Made by a program: the position numbers and the translations under genes. A stretch of DNA of 40,441 bases, taken from the NCBI GenBank assembly GCA_045128735.1, contig JBGVRT010000135.1, positions 1 to 40,441 of the forward strand, given 5' to 3'. Each line of letters begins with the position of its first letter. Position 1 is the first letter of the stretch. This stretch comes from RGIG8775 sp045128735. Lineage in GTDB: Bacteria > Bacillota > Clostridia > Oscillospirales > CAG-272. The notes below the pieces were generated by a model, which did not search any database, was not told the origin of the DNA, and worked only from the letters and a program-made list of their open reading frames with translations. Below, piece by piece: positions 6,942 through 13,568 of the stretch.

Positions 6942-6970
6942 ATCATATCATATAAATCCCAATTTTGCAA
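6942..6970 (-). promoter_or_regulatory. Repressor (lysogeny operon) promoter
   Basis: Read on the minus strand: TTGCAA (6970-6965), 17-base spacer, TATGAT (6947-6942). Transcription would begin near 6935, leaving a short leader with AAGGAGGG before the repressor ATG. An ATCCC half operator lies in the spacer (6956-6960). Confidence 0.65.
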
Positions 6971-6997
6971 TATAAAATCTAAAAAAAATTAAAAAAT

Positions 6998-7013
6998 ATC
7001 CCGAAAAAGGGTT
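6998..7013. promoter_or_regulatory. Operator 1 (overlaps -35 of early promoter)
   Basis: ATCCC, six bases (GAAAAA), GGGTT. It fits the pattern RTCCC-N6-GGGAY with mismatches in the right arm. It lies over the -35 box of the rightward promoter and upstream of the repressor promoter. Confidence 0.5.
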
Positions 7014-7039
7014 GACAAATCATAGATATCTGTTATAAT
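7012..7039 (+). promoter_or_regulatory. Early rightward promoter
   Basis: TTGACA at 7012-7017, 16-base spacer, TATAAT at 7034-7039: both boxes are perfect consensus. It faces away from the repressor promoter and drives the Cro-like gene and the early region. Operator palindromes overlap its -35 box and its start point. Confidence 0.85.
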
Positions 7040-7045
7040 GATAGT

Positions 7046-7061
7046 ATCCCATTTGAGGGAC
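7046..7061. promoter_or_regulatory. Operator 2 (at the early start point)
   Basis: ATCCC, six bases (ATTTGA), GGGAC, immediately downstream of the -10 box, where bound repressor would block transcription start. Same arms as the site at 7283-7298. Confidence 0.6.
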
Positions 7062-7073
7062 GGAGGTGATAAA

Positions 7074-7280
7074 ATGATCAATGCGTTAAAACTGAAAGCG
7101 GCTATTGTTGAAGCTGGCTATACTCAACAGTCACTCGCCGAAAAGCTGAAAATGTCGCCTAACACCTTGTCTTTCAAGATGACTGGCAAATCAAATTTTG
7201 ACATTGAAGAAGCAACAAAAATCTGTGAAATCCTCGGCATCAGCGACGGAGCGCAAAAGGCGGCTATTTTTTTACAATAA
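7074..7280 (+). CDS. Cro-like XRE regulator (DUF739 type)
   Basis: ATG 7074 follows GGAGGTGAT. The 68-residue product is almost entirely a helix-turn-helix (YTQQSLAEKLKMSPNTLSFKMTG) followed by FDIEEATKICEILGIS, the pattern of small DUF739/XRE proteins found in the Cro position of Gram-positive phages. As the first rightward gene, opposite the repressor, it likely binds the same operators and favours lytic growth. Confidence 0.88.
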   Translation: MINALKLKAAIVEAGYTQQSLAEKLKMSPNTLSFKMTGKSNFDIEEATKICEILGISDGAQKAAIFLQ

Positions 7281-7282
7281 AC

Positions 7283-7298
7283 GTCCCTAAAATGGGAC
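7283..7298. promoter_or_regulatory. Operator 3 (after the Cro-like gene)
   Basis: GTCCC TAAAAT GGGAC, a perfect palindrome in its 5-base arms, between the Cro-like gene and the next gene. Its match to the two sites at the switch suggests a distal operator for the repressor or Cro-like protein. Confidence 0.6.
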
Positions 7299-7315
7299 GG
7301 TAGGAAGTGAGAGCT

Positions 7316-7837
7316 ATGTTTTGGAATTGGAAAAAGACCGCAAAAAAAATAGTAGAAGCGGCTCACACCGAGAAAGCGGAGCCGCTTGTGATTTTGAAAT
7401 ATGATTTTTCTTTTTCGCTCGATATGACCACCAGCGGATTTTTCGTTTACAAATTCTCTATGACAAGTCCGTTTTGGATAACTTTGAACGGCAAAACGGA
7501 ATATGACCTTTTGGAAATGTACTGCGCGGCTAAAGAGTATCGCTGTGAAATCGGAGAAATTTACGCTGATGGCGAATGCATTGTCCCTCCGATATTACAA
7601 ATTCATGTTCCGTATTCCGATTCGTCCGAATTTGAAGGTTCAGAAGAGTTTCAGAACTTTTTATCGTGTCTAAAGGCAATAAGAAAACAAGATGACATTG
7701 TTGTGAGCCAAGAGCTTCGAGCTTCAGAGGTAAGTGCTCATTATAAAAGAATTGTGGATATTCTTTCCGATGAATGCGATGAACATAATGAGATATTACA
7801 AACGGGAGCTTCGTCTCAGAATAATGCTGACCGTTGA
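7316..7837 (+). CDS. Unrecognised early protein overlapping a convergent gene
   Basis: ATG 7316 is preceded by AGGAAGTGAG. The 173-residue product starts MFWNWKKTAKKIVEAA and has no membrane segment or known motif that I recognise. Its last 308 bp lie opposite the minus-strand gene ending at 7530. The 5' third has no competing frame and has a good ribosome site, so the gene is probably real; the overlapped 3' part may have been captured when the neighbour was acquired. Confidence 0.6.
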   Translation: MFWNWKKTAKKIVEAAHTEKAEPLVILKYDFSFSLDMTTSGFFVYKFSMTSPFWITLNGKTEYDLLEMYCAAKEYRCEIGEIYADGECIVPPILQIHVPYSDSSEFEGSEEFQNFLSCLKAIRKQDDIVVSQELRASEVSAHYKRIVDILSDECDEHNEILQTGASSQNNADR

Positions 7838-8108
7838 CAACAAGTCTTAAATCGGTGATAGATATCGGTAACTGAGAATTATTGACAAATTCAAAAGTAG
7901 CCCTGAGCTTTTGCTTTTGGATATCAGAGAGAAAACCAAGATTATAATCGACTAACTTAATTGTGTAGTCAACTTTTCGACTTTGGTAGTAGTGAATAAA
8001 GTTGACTGCGGACAAAATCAGCGCAATCACTCCGGCGGCTTCCCCGAGAACCGTCCAAAGGTTCACACTACCTTGTGTTACAAATTCATCTACAGTTGCA
8101 GTATTCAT
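7530..8108 (-). CDS. Membrane-anchored protein, leftward accessory gene
   Basis: A 192-residue protein with an N-terminal membrane segment (LWTVLGEAAGVIALILSAVNF) and a cytoplasmic domain that looks beta-rich: FEFVNNSQLPISITDLRL, then LPLKLEALGSQQCHLVFLLP and LQIRTNRN. I have a general memory of this pattern in proteins of Firmicutes and their phages but know no function. AAAGGGGGTG precedes the ATG and a promoter lies at 8133-8161. It is transcribed against the early operon, as expected for a gene expressed in the lysogen (moron), for example for exclusion of other phages. Confidence 0.78.
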   Translation of the reverse strand: MNTATVDEFVTQGSVNLWTVLGEAAGVIALILSAVNFIHYYQSRKVDYTIKLVDYNLGFLSDIQKQKLRATFEFVNNSQLPISITDLRLVVNGQHYSETKLPFVISHYVHRIHRKEYPQFFYNEHLPLKLEALGSQQCHLVFLLPLDTIKSSETLLNLQIRTNRNTEHEFVISEGQCIRHQRKFLRFHSDTL

Positions 8109-8132
8109 TCAATTCACCCCCTTTCCGGTTTT

Positions 8133-8161
8133 ATTCTATCACCGGCAAGGGTAAATGTAAA
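8133..8161 (-). promoter_or_regulatory. Promoter of the leftward membrane-protein gene
   Basis: On the minus strand: TTTACA (8161-8156), 17-base spacer, TAGAAT (8138-8133), about 25 bp before the ATG at 8108. A CCGGT/ACCGG inverted repeat (8125-8145) overlaps the -10 box and could be a regulator site. Confidence 0.5.
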
Positions 8162-8171
8162 GGAGGTCAAT

Positions 8172-8927
8172 ATGAAAGAAAACCAAATCCAAATCTTCAA
8201 CAACACCGAATTTGGAGAAATCCGCACAATGGAAATCAACGGCGAACCGTGGTTTGTCGGTAAGGACGTAGCGGCGGCGCTGGGGTATAGCGATACTTTT
8301 GGCGCACTGAAAAAGCACGTTGATGTAGAGGACAAGCAAAACTGCCAAAACGACAGTTTTGAAAGTAACCGCGGTTTAACCATCATCAACGAAAGCGGCA
8401 TGTATAGCCTGATTCTCGGCAGCAAGCTGGACGGCGCGAAACGCTTCAAAAGATGGGTAACGTCTGAGGTTCTCCCTTCTATCAGAAAATCGGGAGCATA
8501 CGCCACGGACAGCGCGGCGGCTGAGTACAAGGCAAGGGAGTTGCGTGTCAAGGAGATGAACGCACAGGCGCGGCTGCTTAACGCCGAAACACGGCGGCTT
8601 GTGGCGCTCCAAAAAGAGAAGGGATTGTCAAAGGTCGCGGTTGATACGCTGGCGATCAAGGCGATGGAAGAGATCAGCGGCAAAGACCTCGGAAACTATC
8701 TGCCGCAGACCGGACGGCTTTATTCCGCTTCCGAGGTCGGCAACGCGTTTGGAATCAGCGCCGCCAAGGTCGGCAGAATCGCAAACGCATACGGGCTGAA
8801 AACAGAAGAATACGGCATTGTTGTCCTCGACAAGAGCCGCTATTCCGCAAAGGAAGTGTCGTCTTTTCGGTACAACGAGGAGGGAAAGGCGAAAATCGGC
8901 GAGATCGTGAGGGCTGAAACAAAATGA
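8172..8927 (+). CDS. BRO-N family antirepressor
   Basis: ATG 8172 follows a perfect AAAGGAGGT; a longer frame to 7983 runs through the leftward gene and has no ribosome site. The 251-residue product has an N-terminal BRO domain (residues 1-105: IRTMEINGEPWFVGKDVAAALGYS, then ESGMYSLILGSKLDGAKRFKRWV and VLPSIRKSGAY), a helical linker (AQARLLNAETRRL) and a C-terminal domain with SASEVGNAFGISAAKVGRIANAYGL, a likely helix-turn-helix. BRO proteins act as phage antirepressors or DNA-binding regulators. Position early and just after the switch supports this. Confidence 0.9.
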   Translation: MKENQIQIFNNTEFGEIRTMEINGEPWFVGKDVAAALGYSDTFGALKKHVDVEDKQNCQNDSFESNRGLTIINESGMYSLILGSKLDGAKRFKRWVTSEVLPSIRKSGAYATDSAAAEYKARELRVKEMNAQARLLNAETRRLVALQKEKGLSKVAVDTLAIKAMEEISGKDLGNYLPQTGRLYSASEVGNAFGISAAKVGRIANAYGLKTEEYGIVVLDKSRYSAKEVSSFRYNEEGKAKIGEIVRAETK

Positions 8928-9172
8928 TAGAATTGTTTCATATCTCCGATGAAGAAAGACTATTCCATCTTACCGAGAAAGCAAAGCAAGGCGAACTTAT
9001 CAAAACAAGACTGTTTACCACAACGTTTTGGTGGGAGCAGGAGCGCAGAAACCTTATCTCTAAATGTAAGCCGCTCAAAAATGCAGACACACATTTGAAT
9101 TGCCTTTACTCCTTAATTGAAGATACCGATTTGATGGACGATTATAGGGAATGGAGGCGCAAGGCTCAGTGA
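8924..9172 (+). CDS. Small early protein, unknown
   Basis: An 82-residue protein whose ATG overlaps the antirepressor stop (ATGA). It is charged, with aromatic residues in the middle (RLFTTTFWWEQERRN) and DDYREWRRKAQ at the end. No family recognised. Translational coupling to the antirepressor is evident. Confidence 0.7.
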   Translation: MIELFHISDEERLFHLTEKAKQGELIKTRLFTTTFWWEQERRNLISKCKPLKNADTHLNCLYSLIEDTDLMDDYREWRRKAQ

Positions 9173-9336
9173 AGGATAATTGGTGGATTGAAATTAAATG
9201 CCCTACGGTCAAAGGTAAGAAATACCGCACAATAGCCTTCCGCGGCACGGAGGAACAGGCAAAAAATGCTTGCCCAAAGCGTGAAGAACAAGCTGCGCGA
9301 CAAAGGGCACGTCAACGTTTCTATAAAAATTTTTAA
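9169..9336 (+). CDS. Small basic early protein, unknown
   Basis: GTG 9169 overlaps the previous stop (GTGA) and follows GGAGG at 9153-9157; the ATG at 9151 is an alternative but would leave the ribosome site inside the gene. The 55-residue product (VKDNWWIEIKCPTVKGKKY...) has a compact beta-like start and a basic tail (REEQAARQRARQRF). Function unknown. Confidence 0.6.
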   Translation: MKDNWWIEIKCPTVKGKKYRTIAFRGTEEQAKNACPKREEQAARQRARQRFYKNF

Positions 9337-9371
9337 GGTTGACGACATGTTTCTCGTCGAGAGGTTTTGAC

Positions 9372-9605
9372 ATGAAACAGCATTATATCTTTAAGGCGAC
9401 AGGACGTGACACCAGCCGCCATAACAAGAAGCGGACAGAATTTCGTCACGGCTTATGCTCGTGTATAGAAGAAGCAAACTTATGCGCCGCTTATTATCGC
9501 GCAATCTGTTTTGAAGCAGGATGGGATAAAATGAAAGTTGATGTGTATTCCGTGACGGAGATGAAACACATCACGACATTAAAGGAGGAACTACATGACA
9601 CCTGA
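9372..9605 (+). CDS. Small early protein, unknown
   Basis: ATG 9372 follows GAGAGG. The 77-residue product (MKQHYIFKATGRDTSRHNKK...) has three Cys and a helix around EEANLCAAYYRAICFEAGWDK. Its last residues LKEELHDT are coded by TTAAAGGAGGAA, which supplies the ribosome site for the next gene. No family recognised. Confidence 0.68.
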   Translation: MKQHYIFKATGRDTSRHNKKRTEFRHGLCSCIEEANLCAAYYRAICFEAGWDKMKVDVYSVTEMKHITTLKEELHDT

Positions 9606-9777
9606 ACAGAAAAAGAAAGCACTTGCAGGCGCATGTTCTAATTTGAACCTGTCGTGTATTGGCGGTGAAGATTGCCCTATCTGTGGCGTATGTGCCGGTT
9701 TTATGCACATTACCGACGAAATGGCTTGCGAGTTATATGCCGAAGCCGTAAGGCGTGGAGCAATCAAGGAGGAATAA
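9595..9777 (+). CDS. Cys-rich small protein, cassette member A
   Basis: A 60-residue protein, first of four tandem relatives. It has a four-Cys core (C-SNLNLS-C-IGGED-C-PICGV-C) and a C-terminal helix ending AVRRGAIKEE. The Cys spacing suggests a metal site or knuckle. The last codons ATC AAG GAG GAA form the ribosome site of the next gene. Function unknown. Confidence 0.75.
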   Translation: MTPEQKKKALAGACSNLNLSCIGGEDCPICGVCAGFMHITDEMACELYAEAVRRGAIKEE

Positions 9778-9779
9778 TC

Positions 9780-10031
9780 ATGACGTACAGTGAAATGAGA
9801 AGCAAGCTCAAAGAAGTGTGCAGCGCTGGCATTGTCTCGGCTGACGAAAAGAGGGACGTGCTTATCGAGATCTGCGATGGTGTGAAAGCGGCCGAATGTG
9901 AGACCTCACTTTGCCCGATTTATGGCGTTTGCTCAAACATTCTGAAGACAGCGCCGGAATTTGCGGAAGATCTTGATATTGAACTTGCGTTCAATGAGCT
10001 TGTACTTAATGAGATCAAGGAGGAACAATGA
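9780..10031 (+). CDS. Cys-rich small protein, cassette member B
   Basis: ATG 9780 is 8 bases after the AAGGAGG carried by gene A; a longer frame from 9672 lies inside gene A. The 83-residue product shares the core (C-DGVKAAE-C-ETSL-C-PIYGV-C) and ends NEIKEEQ. It has an extra N-terminal segment compared with the other three (MTYSEMRSKLKEVCSAG), which itself resembles the start of the family, so it may be a partial internal duplication. Function unknown. Confidence 0.72.
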   Translation: MTYSEMRSKLKEVCSAGIVSADEKRDVLIEICDGVKAAECETSLCPIYGVCSNILKTAPEFAEDLDIELAFNELVLNEIKEEQ

Positions 10032-10225
10032 CAACAGATGAAAAGCGCGAAAAGCTTATTGAAACATGCCTGATCGGAAACAAAGCACCCTATAACGAGT
10101 GCGGTTGTTGTGAAATCAGCGAATCATGCCGGCACGCCGGACACCCACCTAAATACATGGGTGACGAGGTTGTCGAAATGGTATACACCGACGCGGTTAA
10201 GCGCGGCAAGATCAAGGAGGAATAG
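10028..10225 (+). CDS. Cys-rich small protein, cassette member C
   Basis: A 65-residue protein whose ATG overlaps the previous stop (ATGA). The Cys core is C-LIGNKAPYNE-C-G-C-C-EISES-C and the end is DAVKRGKIKEE, matching its neighbours. AAGGAGG at its 3' end serves the next gene. Confidence 0.72.
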   Translation: MTTDEKREKLIETCLIGNKAPYNECGCCEISESCRHAGHPPKYMGDEVVEMVYTDAVKRGKIKEE

Positions 10226-10226
10226 T

Positions 10227-10421
10227 ATGAACGTCCGCGAAATGAAGAAAGCGCTTGTTGAAATCTGCACAGGCATTTCGCCAAAGGGGTGTATGACTGC
10301 TTGCTGCCCTTTAGTGGAATTGTGCAATTTGTCTCGATGCATTCCGATAAATAAGAAAGATAATGACATAATCGCAATGTACAACGGAGCAGTAAAGCAG
10401 GGACTAATCAAGGAGGACTAA
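10227..10421 (+). CDS. Cys-rich small protein, cassette member D
   Basis: ATG 10227 is just after the stop of C. The 64-residue product has C-TGISPKG-C-MTA-CC-PLVEL-C and ends GAVKQGLIKED. It is clearly the same family as A and B. It is the last copy before the unrelated helix-turn-helix gene at 10423. Confidence 0.72.
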   Translation: MNVREMKKALVEICTGISPKGCMTACCPLVELCNLSRCIPINKKDNDIIAMYNGAVKQGLIKED

Positions 10422-10422
10422 C

Positions 10423-10626
10423 ATGCCAAGGGAAAAACCTTCCTTCCGTGATACGCTCGATCGACTTGACGCGGCGTTTCCGGGAAGGGAAATCATTCAG
10501 AAGAAAGAACTCAGTCAGTTTCTGGGGCTTGACGTTCGCACGGTAAAGAAATACTTCTCGACGTGTGAAAGCAAACTGCACCCCGGATATTCTAAAACCA
10601 AAGTAGCTAGAATACTGGCAGATTAA
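10423..10626 (+). CDS. Small HTH protein, possible excisionase or regulator
   Basis: A 67-residue protein with a helix-turn-helix-like region QKKELSQFLGLDVRTVKKYF and a basic end. This layout (short, MerR/excisionase-like) is common in early regions of Firmicutes phages. No other excisionase candidate is visible, so a role in excision is possible but unproven; it lies far from attP. Its ribosome site is in the last codons of gene D. Confidence 0.65.
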   Translation: MPREKPSFRDTLDRLDAAFPGREIIQKKELSQFLGLDVRTVKKYFSTCESKLHPGYSKTKVARILAD

Positions 10627-10639
10627 AGGAGAATAACCC

Positions 10640-10948
10640 ATGAAAGAAAAAATCAAAATGCACTATGCGCCCGGTCGCGGCGTTCAGGTGCACAAGCTGA
10701 ACACAGTCAGCGATCGTCATTTGAAGGACTTCCGCAGAGAGTTTGTCCGCGCAATCGACCAAGAACTTGCAAACCGCAGAATCATCAAGAGCCAGCCGAA
10801 GAAAATCGGCAAGCTGCGCCGCTTCCTGCGCCGCCTCTGGATGACTTACCTTCACCGCATTGATCTAATGTGCGACGCGATTGTTGGCACTCCGTCAGCG
10901 GCAGACTGTGAATTTATCGGAATCGAGGACGGTTTTAATGTACAGTAG
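10640..10948 (+). CDS. Unknown basic early protein
   Basis: ATG 10640 after AAAGGAGAA. The 102-residue product has a strongly basic amphipathic helix (KKIGKLRRFLRRLWMTYLHR) that could bind nucleic acid or membrane. No family recognised. Its end overlaps the next start by 11 bp. Confidence 0.65.
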   Translation: MKEKIKMHYAPGRGVQVHKLNTVSDRHLKDFRREFVRAIDQELANRRIIKSQPKKIGKLRRFLRRLWMTYLHRIDLMCDAIVGTPSAADCEFIGIEDGFNVQ

Positions 10949-12029
10949 AGTTTACACGGAGCGTCCGGCTTACGCGGATTATCCTGCTCCGGAAAAGTTT
11001 GAAGCAATCCAAGGTATTTTACTCACCAGAATCAAGCAGCACCCCAAAGCGATATGCTCATATTCAGGGGGGGCAGACAGTGATATTTTGATCGACCTGA
11101 TCGAGCGTACACGGCACTTGTACCCGAACGCTTTACCGCCGATCAAGTATGTGTTTTTTAACACAGGGCTTGAAATGAAAGCAACAAAAGAGCACGTCAA
11201 AGAGGTTGCGGAAAAGTACGGAGTTGAAATCGAAACCGTCAAGCCGAAGGTCGGTATCGTTCAGGCAACCAGACAGCACGGCATTCCTTTTGTGTCCAAA
11301 ATAATGTCAGGTGGCTTGTCTGAGTGGCAAAAGAAAAACATACCGCTTTCCATCGCCGAAGAATACGAACAGGCTGAGGATAAAGCGGCAAAGCGGCAGG
11401 AATTGAAAGAGCGTTATCCGAAATGCCAAAGCGTCATCAATTTCTTGTGCTGTTGCAATTCAGCTGGAGAGCCGCGTCCGAACATTCAGCTGGTTATCAA
11501 CTCGTCAAAATACATGCGCGACTTTATCAACGAGTTTCCGCCTGATTTCCAAATTAGTGCAAAATGCTGTGACTACTGCAAAAAGCAGCCGGCTCATAGA
11601 GTGCAAAAAGGATATGAAATGGTTATCACTGGAGAACGCCGTGATGAGGGCGGTATGAGATCGGTGCCACGCAAGGATTGCTCAACAATGTGCTTCACGG
11701 AAGCAGCAGACGGTCAGTATAGATTACGCCCGTTATATTATGTGTCTGACAAAGACAAAGCATGGTACAAGGAACATTTCGGCGTGAAGTATTCTGACGC
11801 TTACGAGGTTTACGGACTGACAAGGACAGGCTGCTGCGGTTGCCCGATTTCCTACAAGGCTGTTGAGGATCTGGAAAAAATCAGACCGTATGAGCCGAAT
11901 CTAGTCAAAGCAGTATGGAATGTGTTCGGGAAAAGTTATCTGTACCGTCAACAGTACAACGAATACAAAGCGAAACGAATGGAAGAAGAAAAGAGAAAGA
12001 AAAATGCTCAAATCTCATTATTTGAATAA
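10938..12029 (+). CDS. PP-loop ATPase, PAPS reductase-like, with clamp-binding-like tail
   Basis: ATG 10938 follows GAGGAC. The 363-residue product has the PP-loop SGGADS (residues 43-48), which binds ATP in the PAPS reductase/ATP pyrophosphatase superfamily, and three Cys groups (CCC near 179, CCDYC near 213, CCGCP near 302) that could hold a metal or iron-sulphur cluster. Phage members of this family are common but their substrate is mostly unknown; the DndC enzyme of DNA phosphorothioation is a relative. The last residues, AQISLFE, closely match the bacterial beta-clamp binding motif (QLSLF). A role at replicating DNA is inferred. Confidence 0.85.
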   Translation: MYSRVYTERPAYADYPAPEKFEAIQGILLTRIKQHPKAICSYSGGADSDILIDLIERTRHLYPNALPPIKYVFFNTGLEMKATKEHVKEVAEKYGVEIETVKPKVGIVQATRQHGIPFVSKIMSGGLSEWQKKNIPLSIAEEYEQAEDKAAKRQELKERYPKCQSVINFLCCCNSAGEPRPNIQLVINSSKYMRDFINEFPPDFQISAKCCDYCKKQPAHRVQKGYEMVITGERRDEGGMRSVPRKDCSTMCFTEAADGQYRLRPLYYVSDKDKAWYKEHFGVKYSDAYEVYGLTRTGCCGCPISYKAVEDLEKIRPYEPNLVKAVWNVFGKSYLYRQQYNEYKAKRMEEEKRKKNAQISLFE

Positions 12030-12126
12030 AAAAGCACCGTCCGAAGCGGCAACTTCATGACGGCGCAGATGAAAATACATCAATTTAATTGTAATCAAAA
12101 TTCTTTGAAAAGTCAAGGAGGTACAC

Positions 12127-13557
12127 ATGAAAACATCAAAAATTGTCATTCGTTCGCTATTCGGTATTTCTGAGCAGGAGCTCGGCGGCGAAAACATTGA
12201 AATCAGAGGAAAGAAAGGCACCGGCAAGACATCGGTAATTGACGCGATACGGTACGCGCTGACCCATTCCTCGGAGCGCGATTGGGTAATCAAGAAGGGC
12301 GAGACCGAGGGCGAAATTTTCATTGAAACTGATACCGGACTGGCGATTGACCGCAAAGCAAGAACGAACAAAGCGGACGCGATTTCGGTCAAGGACAACG
12401 GCACCACCGTTACCAAGCCCGAAAGTTTTTTGAAAACCATTGTTACGCCGTTGCAGCTGAACCCTGTTGAATTTACACAAATGACGAAAGCGGAGCAGAA
12501 CCGCGCTATCCTCGACCTGATTGAATTTGATTGGGATATGGACTGGATCCGTGAACAGTTTGGCGAAATTCCGCAAGGTGTCGATTACAGTCAGAACATT
12601 CTGCAAATTCTCAACGATATTCAGTCAGACAAGGGCGCGTATTTTCAGAGCCGGCAGGACATTAACCGCCTTATCCGTAACAAAAGGGCGTTCATTGAGG
12701 ATATTGCCAAGACGATTCCGGCAGGCTATACCGCCGAAAAATGGCGCAGCTATAACCTTTCGGACAAGTACAATGAGCTCATGACGCGTCGTCAGATGAA
12801 CAGCCGCATTGAACGCGCAAGAGCATTCCGCGACAGCTACGACAACAAGCTGCGCGGATTGCAGGCTGACCTTGAAATAAGCGTTAGTCAAGCGGAAAAA
12901 GCTGTCAGTGCCGAACGCGCCGACATTAACGACAAGATTTCTCAGTATGAGCAGGAAATCAGAGCATTGCAGGAACGCTTGAAAACCCTCGGCTCAAAGC
13001 TGGACGACAAGAAAAAAATCGCACAGGCGCAGTTTGACGCTGCCAAAGCAAAACTGGACGCGGACACAGGCAAAGCAGACGAATATGTCAACATGCCAAT
13101 TCAGCCGACCGAGGATTTAGAAAGCGAAATCAAAACTGCGGAAGAAATGAAGCAGCACCTGAACGAATATGACCGCATGATTGCCATGGAGAGCGAGATT
13201 GACGGCTTGAAAGCGCAGTCCGATGAGTATACGCGCAAAATCGAGCTTGCCCGAAATCTCCCCGGCGTGATTCTCCAGACGGCAACACTGCCAATCGAGG
13301 GCATGACGGTTGAAAACGGTATTCCGCTGATTCATGGCTTGCCGGTATCTAACCGTTCAGACGGTGAACTGTTGGAGCTGTGCGTGGATATCGCGATTCA
13401 CAATCCGTCCGGCTTGAAGATTATCCTCATTGACGGTGCGGAAAAGCTCGACGACGAGAGCCGCGAACGCCTTTACGCCAAGTGTAAGGAAAAAGGCTTG
13501 CAGTTTATCGCCGCGAGGACGACCAACGACAACGAGTTGATTGTAACGCAGATTTAG
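12127..13557 (+). CDS. SMC/RecF-like ATPase of the recombination module
   Basis: ATG 12127 after AAGGAGGT. The 476-residue product has a Walker A at 28-35 (GKKGTGKT), a long coiled coil (about 240-390), an ABC-type signature-like SDGELLELC and a Walker B-like ILIDGAEKLDD near 430-440. This is the AAA_23-type, coiled-coil ATPase often found next to phage PD-(D/E)XK nucleases and SSB. It probably handles DNA ends together with the nuclease at 14089. The Walker B lacks the usual DE pair (it reads DGAE), so the catalytic glutamate assignment is uncertain. Confidence 0.85.
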   Translation: MKTSKIVIRSLFGISEQELGGENIEIRGKKGTGKTSVIDAIRYALTHSSERDWVIKKGETEGEIFIETDTGLAIDRKARTNKADAISVKDNGTTVTKPESFLKTIVTPLQLNPVEFTQMTKAEQNRAILDLIEFDWDMDWIREQFGEIPQGVDYSQNILQILNDIQSDKGAYFQSRQDINRLIRNKRAFIEDIAKTIPAGYTAEKWRSYNLSDKYNELMTRRQMNSRIERARAFRDSYDNKLRGLQADLEISVSQAEKAVSAERADINDKISQYEQEIRALQERLKTLGSKLDDKKKIAQAQFDAAKAKLDADTGKADEYVNMPIQPTEDLESEIKTAEEMKQHLNEYDRMIAMESEIDGLKAQSDEYTRKIELARNLPGVILQTATLPIEGMTVENGIPLIHGLPVSNRSDGELLELCVDIAIHNPSGLKIILIDGAEKLDDESRERLYAKCKEKGLQFIAARTTNDNELIVTQI

Positions 13558-13568
13558 GAGGTACAACC

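Noticed and set aside
7983..8171. Longer N-terminus of the BRO antirepressor
   Set aside because: The extension runs antisense to the membrane-protein gene and its promoter, while ATG 8172 has a perfect ribosome site and begins the BRO domain.
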